42,867 bases of DNA from Phaeoceros laevis. Taxonomy: Eukaryota; Anthocerotophyta; Anthocerotopsida; Notothyladales. Shown here piece by piece: positions 31,827 through 42,867 of the stretch. Location of the stretch: positions 223,498 through 266,364 of the forward strand of contig JBNGIQ010009305.1 in assembly GCA_049999765.1 (NCBI GenBank), given 5' to 3'. Position 1 is the stretch's first letter; the number at the start of each line of letters is the position of its first letter. The notes below the pieces were generated by a model. The model was not told where the DNA came from and made no database searches. It was given only the letters and a program-made list of their open reading frames with translations. The translations under genes were made by a program, and so were the position numbers.

Positions 31827-33560
31827 CGCGGCCTGACTTCAGTACCACGCCAAGTAACAAGCCCTGGCGAATGACGACTCTTGCAGTGTACTAGCTAGTC
31901 AGGCAGGGCATAGTTCCACTGTGCAGAGCTGGAAGTCCACGAGGACCCAGCTGCCAACCAAGCTGTCCCAGCATGCAGGAAGCACCTACTTTTCGGCAGC
32001 GAATCCAAGTGCTGCGGGATCCATAATCAGCCGCTTACAGCTACCTCAGCATTGCCAACGAGATCGAGGCTCACGGAAAACCCTAGGCACCCACAAATGC
32101 CGGACATTCAAACTGCCCGATCCGAAGCCTAAAACCCTGAAATCTGAGCGGGATGGTTGAATCTCCAGCAGGCGACGGCATTCGCCTGAATGCGCTCGAG
32201 TAAGAACCAGTGTTCGGTTCGCAAGATCTTCAATCCACGCAGGTACGCCCTGGGGACCAAACCAGTGACGGTAGTACGTCACGGTACTGAAGATGGAGGG
32301 TGCAGCAGACAGGAAAGCTAGCCGGCGGGGTCACCAATTCGAATTGCACGGGGTAAAGGAGAGAGAGCCGCTTTTGCTCCCTCTTGTTCTCAAGAGGCCT
32401 TCCCCCAAATGTTGCCTCCGAACCGGACTCGTTTCTTTCTTTTTGTTTTATTGCCTATCCTAATAAAGGTTCAAGGTTTATGTTCGGATAGACCGGCGTT
32501 CAATCCGGGTCTGCGATTTCCAAGAGAGGAGAGAAGGTGGACTTCGGCTGGATTGGTGCAGCATAGCCTCTTGATGAGTATGTTGACTGCTGCGGAGCTG
32601 TGAACGTTCATCGGATTGTTGAATTGTTCAATGCAACCGAGCTTTGGACAGCTGATAGTTGAGCGCACTAAGGTCCCACTCCAGCACAGAAGCATGGGGA
32701 AGTGAAATGGAAAGGGAGAAAAGAGCATGCGCAGTGGGCACTTCAAGCCTCGCAGCTAGGGTGGAGGCCTGGCCCCAGATGGCAATCAGATAACTCTGCT
32801 GGCACATTCGACAAGAACTTGCATGATCCTGCAACTACGACATCACAACACTCTTCCTCGAGCGGTCCGTGAGCTTCTTACTTCCCTCGACAAACCGGTT
32901 TACACGTACGTTCAAAGCCATCAAATGCGGTGCCTCATGTTCTTCCTCTTCCTACTGCCGTCACCTCTGGGTGCACCCAGGCACCAGATCTCACTTTCAG
33001 CAACCCGGCTCTGCCTTCGTTCGCCTCAGGGGTTAAACTGGCGACGGGACTCATTTTCTGTGCCTTTCAAGCAAACCTTCAGTGGCCCGAATATACTCGA
33101 TCCACTGCTTGTACTGAGATTCCTGCGCACAGTGGAGCTGAGTAGCATGCTTCAACAAATTCCTTTCCTTGCCCTACCAGCCTTCCTGTTGAGATTCTGG
33201 ACTACCATCCAGTTGTTAGGCTGTAATACTGCTCTTCGGAGATGGTTGTCGGGTTTTCCAGTTCCTAATCCAGGTTCCTGGACTTGGCCTATTTAGGCTG
33301 CTTACAAGTGCCTACCTGTCGATCGTATGCGGACTGCTGGAATTCATATCTCCGATGAGGAACTTGTCTGTTTCCACAATCTCACACAATCTGCAATAAT
33401 GTTTTACCTGCCCCGCTGTCCATCCTCTCTCTCTCTTCGCAAACCAACAACCTTACGGAAGCAAGAGGTTGCATGTAAAAGAGTGAGTGCATCTTTAATT
33501 TAAAGTCCGTTGCTGGCAGCTGCACTCTTCGAGACACGTAGACAGTACTAGATCCACTAT
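31827..33560. other. 5' flank of the LIMR gene
   Basis: Contains the promoter and 5' untranslated region of the minus-strand LIMR gene. The plus-strand frame at 32823-33296 (157 codons with an ATG) overlaps equally open alternative frames and resembles nothing known, so I do not call it a gene. Confidence 0.45.
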
Positions 33561-33705
33561 GTGGAATTAGTTGTGCTGTTCTTTTTATTTTTTATCAGCA
33601 TTTATGATTTTATATTTCCTGGAAAACTAGGAAATAGTATATTACTGTTAGTATCATCTACCAAGGTGGTTACTCTTTATGGATGGACTCCCTGGACTGT
33701 GGTGC

Positions 33706-33890
33706 TTTCCAGGAATAGTAGTCCATGCAAATGTTGTAATATTTGTATGATTGTGTGTCATTGGTGCATTTCCAGGAATAGTAGTCCATGCAAATGTTGT
33801 AATATTTGTATGATTGCGTGTGAGTGTGGTGCATTGGTGCATTTCCAGGAATAGTAGTCCATGCAAATGTTGTGATATTTGTTTGATTGT
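33706..33890. repeat. Three-copy tandem repeat (62-73-bp units)
   Basis: Units beginning TTTCCAGGAATAGTAGTCC start near 33706, 33769 and 33842 and run through ATGCAAATGTTGT(A/G)ATATTTGT. The second unit is longer by a GAGTGTGGTGC insertion. Copies are nearly identical. Confidence 0.85.
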
Positions 33891-34247
33891 ACCAGTTTGC
33901 AGTGCACTGTAGCACACTAGTCCTTTACTCACAACAAACACTTTCCACACCATATCCAGAACACTTTAGGAAATATTTGTATTTTCCTTTGAAAAGAAGT
34001 ATCTAGCTAATAAATTAGTAATAATTGGATTTTATTAACTAGAAAAATAAATATGATAATAAAATAAATATCAATATTTTTTAAAACTTTGACATTTCAT
34101 ATCTCCTACATGTGCTATAAGTGATCAAACATCTGAGAACAAGAATAAACATACTACAAGGTGTGCTACCTGAATAAATCGAATGACTGTGATGATTTGT
34201 CATTTGTTTTGAGCGATTCCAGGACATCAAGAAGTATACTCCATGAC

Positions 34248-34829
34248 ATGGACAATTCTTGGAGGTGTTGTAGGTTGAGACAATCCCAACATCGTTGTTG
34301 TTCTCCACCCCGAAGATCACCTTCTTGTCCACGACCAAGCCATGGATCATGTGTGGCTCGAAAATCTTTAAGTTCATTGGTTGAAATTTGTAAAAATCTA
34401 TCAAGTGCTGTTGAAGACGCTCGAGGCCGTTTAATGTGCAATGCAGCTCAAGTTACTCGCATGAGAAGTCCAGCCCCTCGAAGATTATTATCTATCAATA
34501 AATGTCCGCGGCTAGGGGATACTTATACTTGTCATTCTGCAAAAGTTAAAGCTCCTAGTGGTTGTGAAATTCGTATTTCAAGCCCAGGAGGGGTGTGTGT
34601 TGAAACTCTTCAAAGACTTAGAAAAACGTCTTGTAGTAGATCAAGCCCTCAAGTCAGCAGAAGTGGAACTTGTTGTTGCTGCCCTCACAGAAAGAAATGT
34701 TCCGGAGCGCGCTACGCATCACTTTTAAGCTCTGAGATTGCGCGAGCAAAACAATGTCGATATTGTCCTAGAAGTCTCAACTATTTGCGAGACAGACTAC
34801 CTATTCTCCCTCCATGGCCATCCTTTTAG
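34248..34829 (+). CDS. Hypothetical ORF, 193 codons (doubtful)
   Basis: The longest uninterrupted frame in an otherwise AT-rich, gene-poor stretch. It runs from the ATG at 34248 to a TAG at 34827-34829 and is open upstream to at least 34161. The peptide is rich in Cys, Arg and Ser and resembles no family I know. Other frames on both strands here also look partly protein-like, for example plus-strand KDLEKRLVVDQALKSAEVEL interrupted by a stop, and minus-strand ALDRFLQISTNELKDFR. The interval may therefore be a decayed gene or mobile element in another frame. Confidence 0.25.
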   Translation: MDNSWRCCRLRQSQHRCCSPPRRSPSCPRPSHGSCVARKSLSSLVEICKNLSSAVEDARGRLMCNAAQVTRMRSPAPRRLLSINKCPRLGDTYTCHSAKVKAPSGCEIRISSPGGVCVETLQRLRKTSCSRSSPQVSRSGTCCCCPHRKKCSGARYASLLSSEIARAKQCRYCPRSLNYLRDRLPILPPWPSF

Positions 34830-35405
34830 TAGAAACTAATATGCTTTAAGCAACAAATTCTAACCTAGTTGAAAAGAGTTTTACACAGTTCTATTACACA
34901 AAGTGCAACTAAATGATGGCTAGTGTGAAACAACTCTTTTCAAAGTATTGGCTTTTATGTTCTAAAACAAGAAGCATTTTATTTGATAATTTATATTTGA
35001 AATAATCTTAATATATCATTAAAATAAAATATTTTATAAATATTGTCCTAGAATTTTCTGAAAATTTTAAAATAAAAAATAAAAAATAAAATGGAGCAAG
35101 TAATTATGATATGATTATTAATTTGTGTAACTTTTCATATTTCCAAATGTAACTGCTCTAAGATGGATGTTGTTGCACCATAAAAGACTAGATTTCAAGG
35201 TACAAACTCAAAAACTTAATGCATTGAATCTTGTATATAGCAAGTTTTCAATAGGAATTTATACACACTCCTAAAAATTCTATTCTAATGTTATATTCAA
35301 TGTGCTTTACAGAGAAAACACATACGTTGACATACATTTACAAACATACTTATAAAGAGCTAATATTTCTCTTTTGTTGAATAACATTAATTGTAGTACT
35401 ACATC
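34830..35405. other. AT-rich flank upstream of the helical-protein gene
   Basis: Very AT-rich, with no gene seen. It probably includes the promoter and 5' untranslated region of the plus-strand gene starting at 35406. Confidence 0.45.
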
Positions 35406-36871
35406 ATGTCAAATCCTACTGCATCAACTGCCGCTAAAGTAGCAAAACAAGGTGTAGGCTTGCTTTTCCAAGCCACCAAGAGCACTATAAGTGCAGTTGC
35501 TAGTGGAGTTCAAAAGGCCCGAAAACAATATGCAAATAAGCATGAGGATGATACTCTCAAAGAGCTCCAAACTAAAGGAACCCCAGCCGAAAATCTATTT
35601 TGGGGTAAATTGTAGAGACTTTTTCTAGCGAGCCTTTGCTTTAATAATATACATGAATGGATAAAGAGGGATGGATTCTATATTTGTTGCTAACGAGCTC
35701 TCTTATATGAAATGCAGCTTTGAAAAGAGTTTATTACTTATATATGGCCGGTTACAAGCATGAGCTTGCTGCTGCAGCTCAACAAACTGCCAAAAGATTG
35801 GTAGGTGAAATGAAATATATATACAAGTGCGCACATATCAACATTGGAGACTTCCATGATGTGTAGATTCGATCACAAGAATGATGTGATTATCATACAA
35901 GACACTCCTATTTTCGTGCACTGTAAGCAATCATATTTTTTTACTCTACTAACAACCAATAGACCATAAACTATATATTCACACATGGAAAAATAACCAC
36001 ATGATTATGTCTTTTATGGTAATATAAGCATATGACTGTCTTTAATCTCTTATCCTAAGAAAAAATGGAGTAAGTGTCCATGTGTTTTGACATTGCAGAC
36101 AGAGAGTGATCGGTGCAGTGTTCCTCTTGATGTGGTAATAGTGGTTTCAAATGTGCTATGTGAAGAAAGTCAACAATATGGAGACTTTGAAAAAGGAAAA
36201 TTTTCTCAAAGTATGACTGACTTTCTTAACAAAACTCGCCAAGCTAAAGACCATTTTGATCGAGATACACTTACTCATGATGTATATTATGCTACCTTAA
36301 ATTTTGCAGAGGTAAATATATAGAACTCAATCTCATTTGAAGCCAATTATAGATTCTGTAGTCGAATTAATATACATTCATGGCGGCTGCTGGTTTTATT
36401 ACAGACCTATGGAACAGAATGGCAAGAAATGGAGCAAGCCCTAAAAGAGAGTGTACATAGGTTGTTGGATTTTGTTAACAATCCCGCTGATGAAGCGGCT
36501 AGTGCTGAACAACGGTACCTATTAGGATTTGTTTCTTGTGTTTTATCTTCTTCACTTTTCTTGCAAATGATATGATAAATAAATAAAACTTGTGCAATAT
36601 TCAGAACGAAGGCAGCAAAAGCTGTATATAGATATGCATCTGCAATAAAGCTTGGCGCTCAAGAAGGTGAACAGAAAAGGCAAAAGCAATTGAGAGACGC
36701 TGAGTCTACCATGAAAAAAGAGCAAGACAGACAACAATCTCGTGGATCAGGTATTCCATCTTGTTATCACAACTCTCTATCTTTTCATAGGCTGCCTAGA
36801 AGTGGAAAAGGAATTATAATTTTTGGAAGATTTACTTTTTCTCATATTCTCCTTTATCAGTTTCTATGTGA
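35406..36871 (+). CDS. Unrecognised all-helical protein, 6 exons
   Basis: Exons: 35406-35604, 35718-35800, 36099-36311, 36405-36514, 36605-36750 and a short last piece 36861-36871. All introns are GT-AG with agreeing phase; the total is about 253 aa. Starts MSNPTASTAAKVAKQG, then KSTISAVASGVQKARKQY, RVYYLYMAGYKHELAAAAQQ, DVVIVVSNVLCEESQQYGDF, a helical middle, KESVHRLLDFVNNPADEAAS, and a charged coiled-coil-like tail (KRQKQLRDAESTMKKEQDRQ). No signal peptide or clear membrane segment is visible. Introns and flanks are AT-rich. The last exon is uncertain: another frame of the same 3' region (to 37044) encodes an aromatic, hydrophobic stretch that a different splice could join. I do not recognise the family and assign no function. 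Confidence 0.65.
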
Positions 36872-37738
36872 AGTGGTTCAATAACTTCGATTACTCTGTA
36901 TGGACAAAGAGAAAATTTTATTCAAGGCCATGGATACAAATGGATTTCTGGATTTGGGAGGTTGCATTACTGTCGAGTTTTGCAGCATGTCTCCGTCTAT
37001 GTCATCACACATATGATAAAAGACATCCAGGATATCTTTCTTGAACTCTTAGTGTTTTCAACCTGCGAAAACTCAACATGCGAAAAAATGTTGAGTGAAA
37101 AATGTTTAGTGTGTTTGACGGTTTGACCTTAGTTCTCGAGAAAAATGGCACTGCTTTATGAGAGAGAAGTTAGAGCTTGACCCTATTCCTTGGCTAAAGG
37201 TCATCTCCATAGTTCATCTCTAAATCGGACAACTATCTAAAGTCAAATTTCGACGGAAACTTGATTTCTTAGACTTTGTTTCTTTGATAGACGATTGAAT
37301 GCTTAGCATCAGCCCCCCTAAAAAAAGCTCCTAAAAAAAAAGTATCCAAAGACAAAGTTCAAAGTTTAAACTTGAAACCGCTGGAATTCGGAATAGTGTA
37401 GTTCGTGCTGAATAACTGTAATCGTACTAATTCGTGGAACCTTCTCATGCGTTCAAAATATTCGCTCTCTCTAGATAGATTAATTTCGAGCAAATAACAT
37501 GTACGCGAGAGGCGAGAGTCTTTGTTGTTGAGAGAGCTTCTTTCTTGTTCTTGTTGCCGGGAAAGCACAGGGAGCCAAATGGCGGTTATTTCTCCGTGGA
37601 TGAATTTGCACCAAAAGGATTTGAAATCTGCTCGGCAGCACGAACAAGGTGGCCGAAGATTGTGGCGGAGCCTACGGATCTACGCTTTCAGAGTGGCGCA
37701 GGTTATTCAAAAACGCATGGTAACCTGTGCCCTGTAAG
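36872..37738. other. Intergenic region before the 728-aa gene
   Basis: Mostly AT-rich. Short open frames at 37522-37790 (including GGYFSVDEFAPKGFEICSA) precede the next gene on the same strand. They could be an upstream exon or upstream ORF in its 5' leader, but I could not join them in phase. Confidence 0.4.
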
Positions 37739-40323
37739 ATGTATAGGGAGAAGGTTGTCAAGACCTTCAAACCGAGGCTCAAAAATCTAATAAGTGTGCC
37801 CCGATTGAACCTTGCTGCATTGCATCCGCAAGTTCAGCAAGGAGGCTCAACTCCGAACAGCGGGGGAGGGACATCCTCGTACTCACAGTCGCTCTCACGG
37901 TCGGAAGCAGGAGAAGTGTCCTCCCCGCGAGCTAAACCGGGGGAATACCAGGTGAACCATGAGAATTTCAGAGAGTTCGCCGACGAAGCAGCGCAGAAGC
38001 AGAAGAAGACACCAGAGTGGGAGAAGGTGCACAACTCTCAGGTTTCCAGCAAGGAACTTCGAGAGCATGCTGGTAAGGATGCACCGGAGCTGCCTGCGAC
38101 CAAGACAGCAACTAAACCGGACGCGGAATTCAACTATCCCCATATCTTCCGCAAGGAGTTCTACGAGCATGCTGACCAGGTCACACAGTCCCCAGGCTCA
38201 TCTGCTCAGTACCGGCGCCGTGAGCAGCTTAGGGCACATGATGGAGGGTTCACCGTCGTGACAGAGCAGGAAGAGGACCGTCCTCCTGTTTCTCCGCTGA
38301 TGATATGCCAGGTCCACAACAGTTCTGCTCGGCAGGAGTCTGGCTTGTCTTCGTCTGTTTCACAGCACATGCCCAGCTCACCCAAACCTCGACCAGCTCC
38401 AGTTGGGAAGGACGAGAAGGCAGAAAAAAGTCAGGGCAAACTGAAATTTCCAGGCTTTGGGCTAGGCTTTTCTTCGAGGCCATCATCATCACCGAAGACT
38501 GCGGCTGCGGCTGCTGAGAAAAGAGCAGCGCCGTTCTATCTAGAAAGCTCTGAAGCAAGGCAAGCAACACCGCCTGAGCTGCCTTCTCATACGGCCTTAG
38601 ACAAGGGACCAGCAGCTGTTTCTCCGAAGATCACGATTGTGACTCCGGGCCCTCCAGGTCCAACCAACGAGCACCAGAGTGGTGATGGAGCTCACCAGTT
38701 TCACCAGCCCCTACGGCACAGGAGCTACTTCAACCCTCTCGAACGAGACCACCACAAACAAGACCAGCCTCCCAGGGGTTTCGCCAAGGATGCAGTTTTA
38801 CAAGACCACAGAGAAGCAACGAATGTGCGCTTCAATGCAACAGCCAGGTGCGTCTCACTTTTAACATGTGCTAATACCCTTGCATCTTCAAGCCAGACTC
38901 ATGGGGGTCTTCCACTCAAGTGCTAGTGTTGATTTCACGCAGCGCGTCTGGCAGCTCGTCAGCCGCTTCGATTGGGGATGTTCATCATGAATGCATTTGC
39001 AGTAAAAGAAGTACTCCACCAAGCAGTGATTGCAAATCTCACGGCACACAAGATTATGATCCTTACACACGTATGTGGGATAGAGAGGCAAGGTTTCAAA
39101 CCCTCCAAACTGCAACTCGAGATTATGTGGGGTGCTGTCAAACTAACCTTCATATCCACGTTCCAGGTTCCTCAACCGTCGCCTGGGATCCCAGAACTTC
39201 CTGTTTTTGAAATGCATCTTCCTTGCAGTAGTGTTGGGAGATGCAATAAGGACCATCATAACAGGTACTATCTAGATGGGAGGAGGAAGGATGGTTTTGA
39301 GCCTTGCCAGAAGGGATTCGCTTGCTGCAAAGAGGTTGTGACTGCTTCGGAGTTGGATGAGCAAATGCGCACCCTTTTTTACACAACATCAGAGCAGCTG
39401 CCCGCAACAGGTTCGGAGTGGCCTACAGTTGCCAGGGCTAGAGGCTCGCAGTTCAGCCCGTTCTTGGCGGACCCTCGGCAGGACAAGGACTACGTGACCA
39501 GTGGTAGATTCGACGTGCTGCCTGTGCCAACCGATCTTGGATCAAGCATTCCACCTCTGCAGGTGAAAGGTAAGGCTGCTGACAAGATGCGCTGCAGAAC
39601 ATGCGGGCTGAGTGTCTGCAAGGAATGCTCCCGTGTACAAGAGCGCTGGCCACCTGGTACCGAGTCCGCAATAGCAGCACAGTTTTTGGACAAAATTCTG
39701 AAAACCGAGACTGAGCAGTTTAATCCAAGAGCAGCTTTGGAGAACTTGGCCAAGAAGAGGGGCATCACATTGGGCAAATTGGTTGACTCAAGAAGAGCCT
39801 GCGGGAGTTCCGCTAGCTCCGGCCGATGTCGTCCCCGTTTCCAGAAGCTTTGTGAGATCGAAGATACCTGTTATTCCAGAACCGTCCCTAGGTATGTTCG
39901 TTCTGGCCATAGTGCTGCTCCGTGCCTCTCCTTATCTTGGCAATATTTGACTCAAGCCCCAAGTTGTGATCTGGAAAGCTACGTGTGGACAGAAAGGTTG
40001 GCAAGCAGGTTGATGAGAAATGGTTGGCCCTGAAGCGAAGGCGTCCTTCTCTGAACGACCTCTGGGTGTTGCGAGATCGCTGTCCCCAGGTCTGTTCATT
40101 CAGGTCTCTCTTTCATCAAAGGTTGCTGTCAGCAGTAGACGTGCTCATAATGTTTTCTATTTATCAGGTGTGTGCAACAGCACCTATATCCTCACGGCCA
40201 CCTCCTGCAGCCCCTGTTCCGTGGGATGCGGCTAAAGAGCAATCTATGATATGGGACCAGAGAATTTCATCCTGCAGAGCAGCACTTAGCACTATGGCAG
40301 TCTATGACAGCTACAGGGTGTAG
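37739..40323 (+). CDS. Unrecognised 728-aa protein with short EHA-type repeats and a CxxC pair, 5 exons
   Basis: Proposed exons: 37739-38847, 38943-39070, 39195-39891, 39993-40089, 40168-40323; phases agree and the total is 728 aa plus stop. The 38943-39195 junction has an alternative splice choice. The N-terminus is basic (MYREKVVKTFKPRLKNLISV). Residues about 70-168 contain three, perhaps four, spaced copies of a motif like REF-x-EHA (NFREFADEA, ELREHAGKD, EFYEHADQV, EQLRAHDGG). A long Pro/Ser-rich, probably disordered region follows. Near residues 545-556 sits CRTCGLSVCKEC, a possible zinc-binding half site. The tail includes KQVDEKWLALKRRRPSLNDL and ends SCRAALSTMAVYDSYRV. I do not recognise the family. 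The long open first exon and consistent phases support a real gene. Confidence 0.62.
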
Positions 40324-41790
40324 CAAAAAGGGAGTTACTTGAACCAAGCGAAGCATCCGGTACGACTCCCTGCGTGGGCAAAGTCTTCTGGTGGACGAAT
40401 GCGGATGACTGAAATGCCGTTACTGGAATGTTCAGCAGCAAGAAGGCCGGGAAAGTGGTTCTAGTGAGTGGTGACAGTGGCGTGGTTCAAGCACCACTTG
40501 CTGGTCATGGGAGGGAATTCCTCAATTAAAAACCGAATTAGCGTAACAGTCAAGATGAGTACTTGTTGAATGACTACGTCACTAGGTGGGTTGGGAGTGT
40601 ATATCCCTACAAAGTTGGATGGAGAATCTACTTCTACATCCCAGAAGAGGTCGCGAGCCCTCGCCTCGCCCGGATGTCAAGCTCACACATCCTGCAGACA
40701 CATCCTCTCTGCTACCTGCTTACATATTACTATGAGATCGCCAAAATAGGAGCTCCCATGTATAAACTCCTCTGCTTGAAGAATTGTTGCAAATTCTAGT
40801 AGTGTATCACAGTTTGACTACCTTTCAAAAATTGGTTACACTTCCTCCGGACGTTCTGATCTCTTTCTCATGTCCTTCAACCGTGAACCGTCTAGGCAGA
40901 TGTCCTATACTCATCGCTTCCGGGAAAAGAACGCTCTAGGCACGATTGCTGATCACGAGCCCTGTCTTCACAAAGCTCCTGACGCCTCTGCTTCTCAATG
41001 TTTATGCTGTTGTGCTTCAGCATGTCTGGTCAAATTGCCTTGTTCTCGGGTTCCTGGATTCGGTGACATTGAAACAGAGAAGTTTGGTTTGAGACGTCCG
41101 CTAGTGGCACCGCTGCTGGCTCGGTGGCTGATGAACAAGGTTGATGATGAGCCATTTTGCAAGCGCCTTCCCAATACTGTATATGAATGAGTGAATCCTG
41201 CTGGCAAGTAGAGGCTATTCAAGCTAAATCCAATGATAAAGCATGACCTGTCAAGAACTGGTTCGCCCAACAGCACCGCTACAGCCCGGTGCAAACGGAC
41301 CGGTCACTAGCCTCCAGTTTGCGACATGCCGCTCACGGATGGACTACTCTCTCTCCCCCTTGCGTCTGCGTAACCCGGGCACTAGCAGTAACCTGGGGTT
41401 CTGCTCGCCTCAAAAGAAATTCTCTGATTTTGCCCTGACCTCACACCCGGCCTTTCGCCAAGCTCTGTTGTGCGGGGAGAATCTGGCCAAACAGACGGCC
41501 CCGCCCTGCCTGTGAACGATAGTATGAGGTTTCACCCCCACTCTCGGGTGACCAGCTTGTGCTCTCAAGCGGCCTAATCACAACATGCTGGCTCCTGAGC
41601 ACACACTAAGCGTTTGTGAGCAGTTTTAACACTCGTGGCCCGAGAGCCCAGACACACACATTCCGCCAATATTTCCCCAATATTTCCCCTTAAAGCCGAG
41701 TTCAACACAACACCATTCAAAGTTCCTTCTCAAACACATGTAAGACACCCGCCAAGCTTCCACCACATAAGCTGGCACTGTCTGTCAGGA
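40324..41790. other. Gene-free region downstream of the 728-aa gene
   Basis: Short open frames on both strands, none resembling a known protein. I searched here for the missing N-terminal half of the alpha/beta-hydrolase-like sequence, including a GxSxG nucleophile motif, and did not find it. Confidence 0.4.
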
Positions 41791-41874
41791 TTTTCTAGTC
41801 AATGGCACAGGCATTATCCCCTCTCTGCCAGCATTTTCCAGTCAATGGCACAGGCATTCTCCCCTCTCTGTGAA
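41791..41874. repeat. 42-bp tandem duplication
   Basis: Two copies of TTTTC(T/C)AGTCAATGGCACAG continuing to CCCCTCTCTG, 42 bases apart and nearly identical. It abuts the left edge of the hydrolase-like relic. Confidence 0.85.
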
Positions 41875-42818
41875 GTTCTGTTCAGACCTGTGCTCTCGAG
41901 CCGTTGGAGCCTGGCTGACGAGAACACTGGCATTGCGTCGAGCGGAGGGGTTCATACAGACTGGTAGCTGTTTCTGGGACAGTGGTGACAACCTGGCCCA
42001 GTATCCGAAGCCTGTGCTGACGGTCGTGGGGTCACTGGACGGCCAGATCACGGTTGCAACTGCGGCAGCACATGCAGGGCAGATTTTGGAGACAGAGCCT
42101 GATTTGGGGGAGTACAACACTGTTGCCGTCAAACCGGTAGTGATTGTTCAGGGAATGAACCATGCTCAGATCGCCAAGGGTGTGGTGAACAAGGCGCGTG
42201 GCGACTTGGAGGCTGAGATCCCCATAGAGGAAGCTTGGGCTCAGGTTGCAAAAGCCTTTGCATCATTTCTGGCAATCAACAGCCTCGGAGGTGATTACCT
42301 TCTCGTGGCTCCAGCTCTCTGGCGTACCTGACCCAAACCGTGAGAGCAACCGAGAGCAGGTACAGACACTTCTGGGAAGCCATAAACCAGAAGGGGTTAG
42401 GGCCCAAGGAGTGGTAGCTGAAGGTCGCTGGGGTGCCAGGCCTTTCCGAAAGGAATGTGTCGGTTGTGCAGCATGACTATCTCGACAACTTCTCTACGCC
42501 AAACCCTCCATTGATGTGACGCAAGAGCGGATCGTGGTCCACAGCTACCTGAAGTCTTTGAATCGTTATGGTCTAGTGAACAACATCTGGGTGAAAATGG
42601 AAAGCTCCGAAGCTGTGAGTGCGCTGCTGGGCCAGGAGGAGGTTGTGAAACCCGATACTGAGAGGCTAGCTGCGAGCATCAACGAAGAGACCTTTGCCAA
42701 GGCACTGCAGCTCGTCCCCGAGGATTCTCGCATCAAGTTCTTAGAGCGAGGGAGGAAGCTCAGGTTCATCGATGACCTGCTGCTGACCAGGACACAGATG
42801 GACTTGCACAAGAGGTGA
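41870..42818 (+). pseudogene. Decayed alpha/beta-hydrolase-like gene (C-terminal part)
   Basis: Three consecutive pieces in three different plus frames read as one protein. Piece 1 (about 41870-42315) has GAWLTRTLALRR, YPKPVLTVVGSLDGQ, VVIVQGMNHAQIAKG and EEAWAQVAKAFASFLAIN. Piece 2 (about 42322-42492) has AYLTQTVRATESRYRHFWEA, an in-frame TAG at 42415-42417, then LKVAGVPGLSERN. Piece 3 (about 42495-42818) has YAKPSIDVTQERIVVHSY, WVKMESSEAVSALLG, INEETFAKAL and RKLRFIDD. The gaps between pieces are too short for introns. The set and order fit a plant/algal alpha/beta-hydrolase family whose catalytic acid and His regions are the VVGSLDG and GMNHxQ segments. The nucleophile half is absent. It may also run past the window end, but as it stands it is not translatable. 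Confidence 0.65.
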
Positions 42819-42867
42819 ACGGGCATGCAGCCACACATGGTGCGATCATACCTGGCCAAGTGAACCA

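Noticed and set aside
32823-33296. 157-codon plus-strand ORF
   Set aside because: Alternative frames are equally open, composition is not coding-like, and no family is recognised.
37727-38926. Start of the 728-aa gene at 37727 and end at 38926
   Set aside because: The codon at 37727 is GTG; the first ATG is at 37739. The right end overruns a good GT donor at 38848 that joins the next exon in phase.
39071-39166. Very short introns (40-52 bases) to join exon 2 and exon 3 of the 728-aa gene
   Set aside because: Below normal plant intron size. The strong GTATGT donor at 39071 with the CCCAG acceptor ending at 39194 keeps phase and gives a 124-base intron.

Overview
The window looks like nuclear DNA of a land plant, most likely a non-seed plant such as a moss or other bryophyte. 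It carries plant-type genes with many short GT-AG introns (a CBP60, a CW-MBD protein, a LIMR/LMBR1 membrane protein) and a Kir-type potassium channel, a family not normally found in seed plants. Exon boundaries were worked out by hand from splice sites, intron phase and remembered family patterns. No alignment was run. The species cannot be named from the sequence. There are three runs of N (17317-17326, 18295-18304, 21203-21302).

Left third (1-15.3 kb): three multi-exon genes all lie on the minus strand. They are an inward-rectifier (Kir/KirBac-like) channel (1755-4796), a CW zinc-finger plus methyl-CpG-binding-domain protein (7664-9318) and a CBP60-type calmodulin-binding protein (12126-15279). 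Two nearly identical tRNA-Ala(CGC) genes sit between the first two.

Middle (15.3-27 kb): this part is gene-poor. It holds several blocks of tandem repeats, a 24-bp-arm palindrome, an isolated GC-rich exon-like ORF, relics that look like a PPR gene, and the assembly gaps.

Right third (27-42.9 kb): a single-exon gene for the mitochondrial bTHX/S31-type small-subunit ribosomal protein (plus) converges on a 14-exon LIMR/LMBR1-family membrane protein gene (minus). They are followed by two plus-strand multi-exon genes I do not recognise: an all-helical protein of about 253 aa and a low-complexity, Cys-motif-bearing protein of about 728 aa. The window ends in a decayed alpha/beta-hydrolase-like sequence with two frame changes and an in-frame stop.

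The genes do not form a pathway; they are independent eukaryotic units. The most striking item is the Kir-like channel: its pore loop reads TTFGGS where the potassium-selectivity signature T-x-G-Y-G is expected, while the rest of the pore, the post-TM2 linker and the cytoplasmic Kir domain are recognisable.
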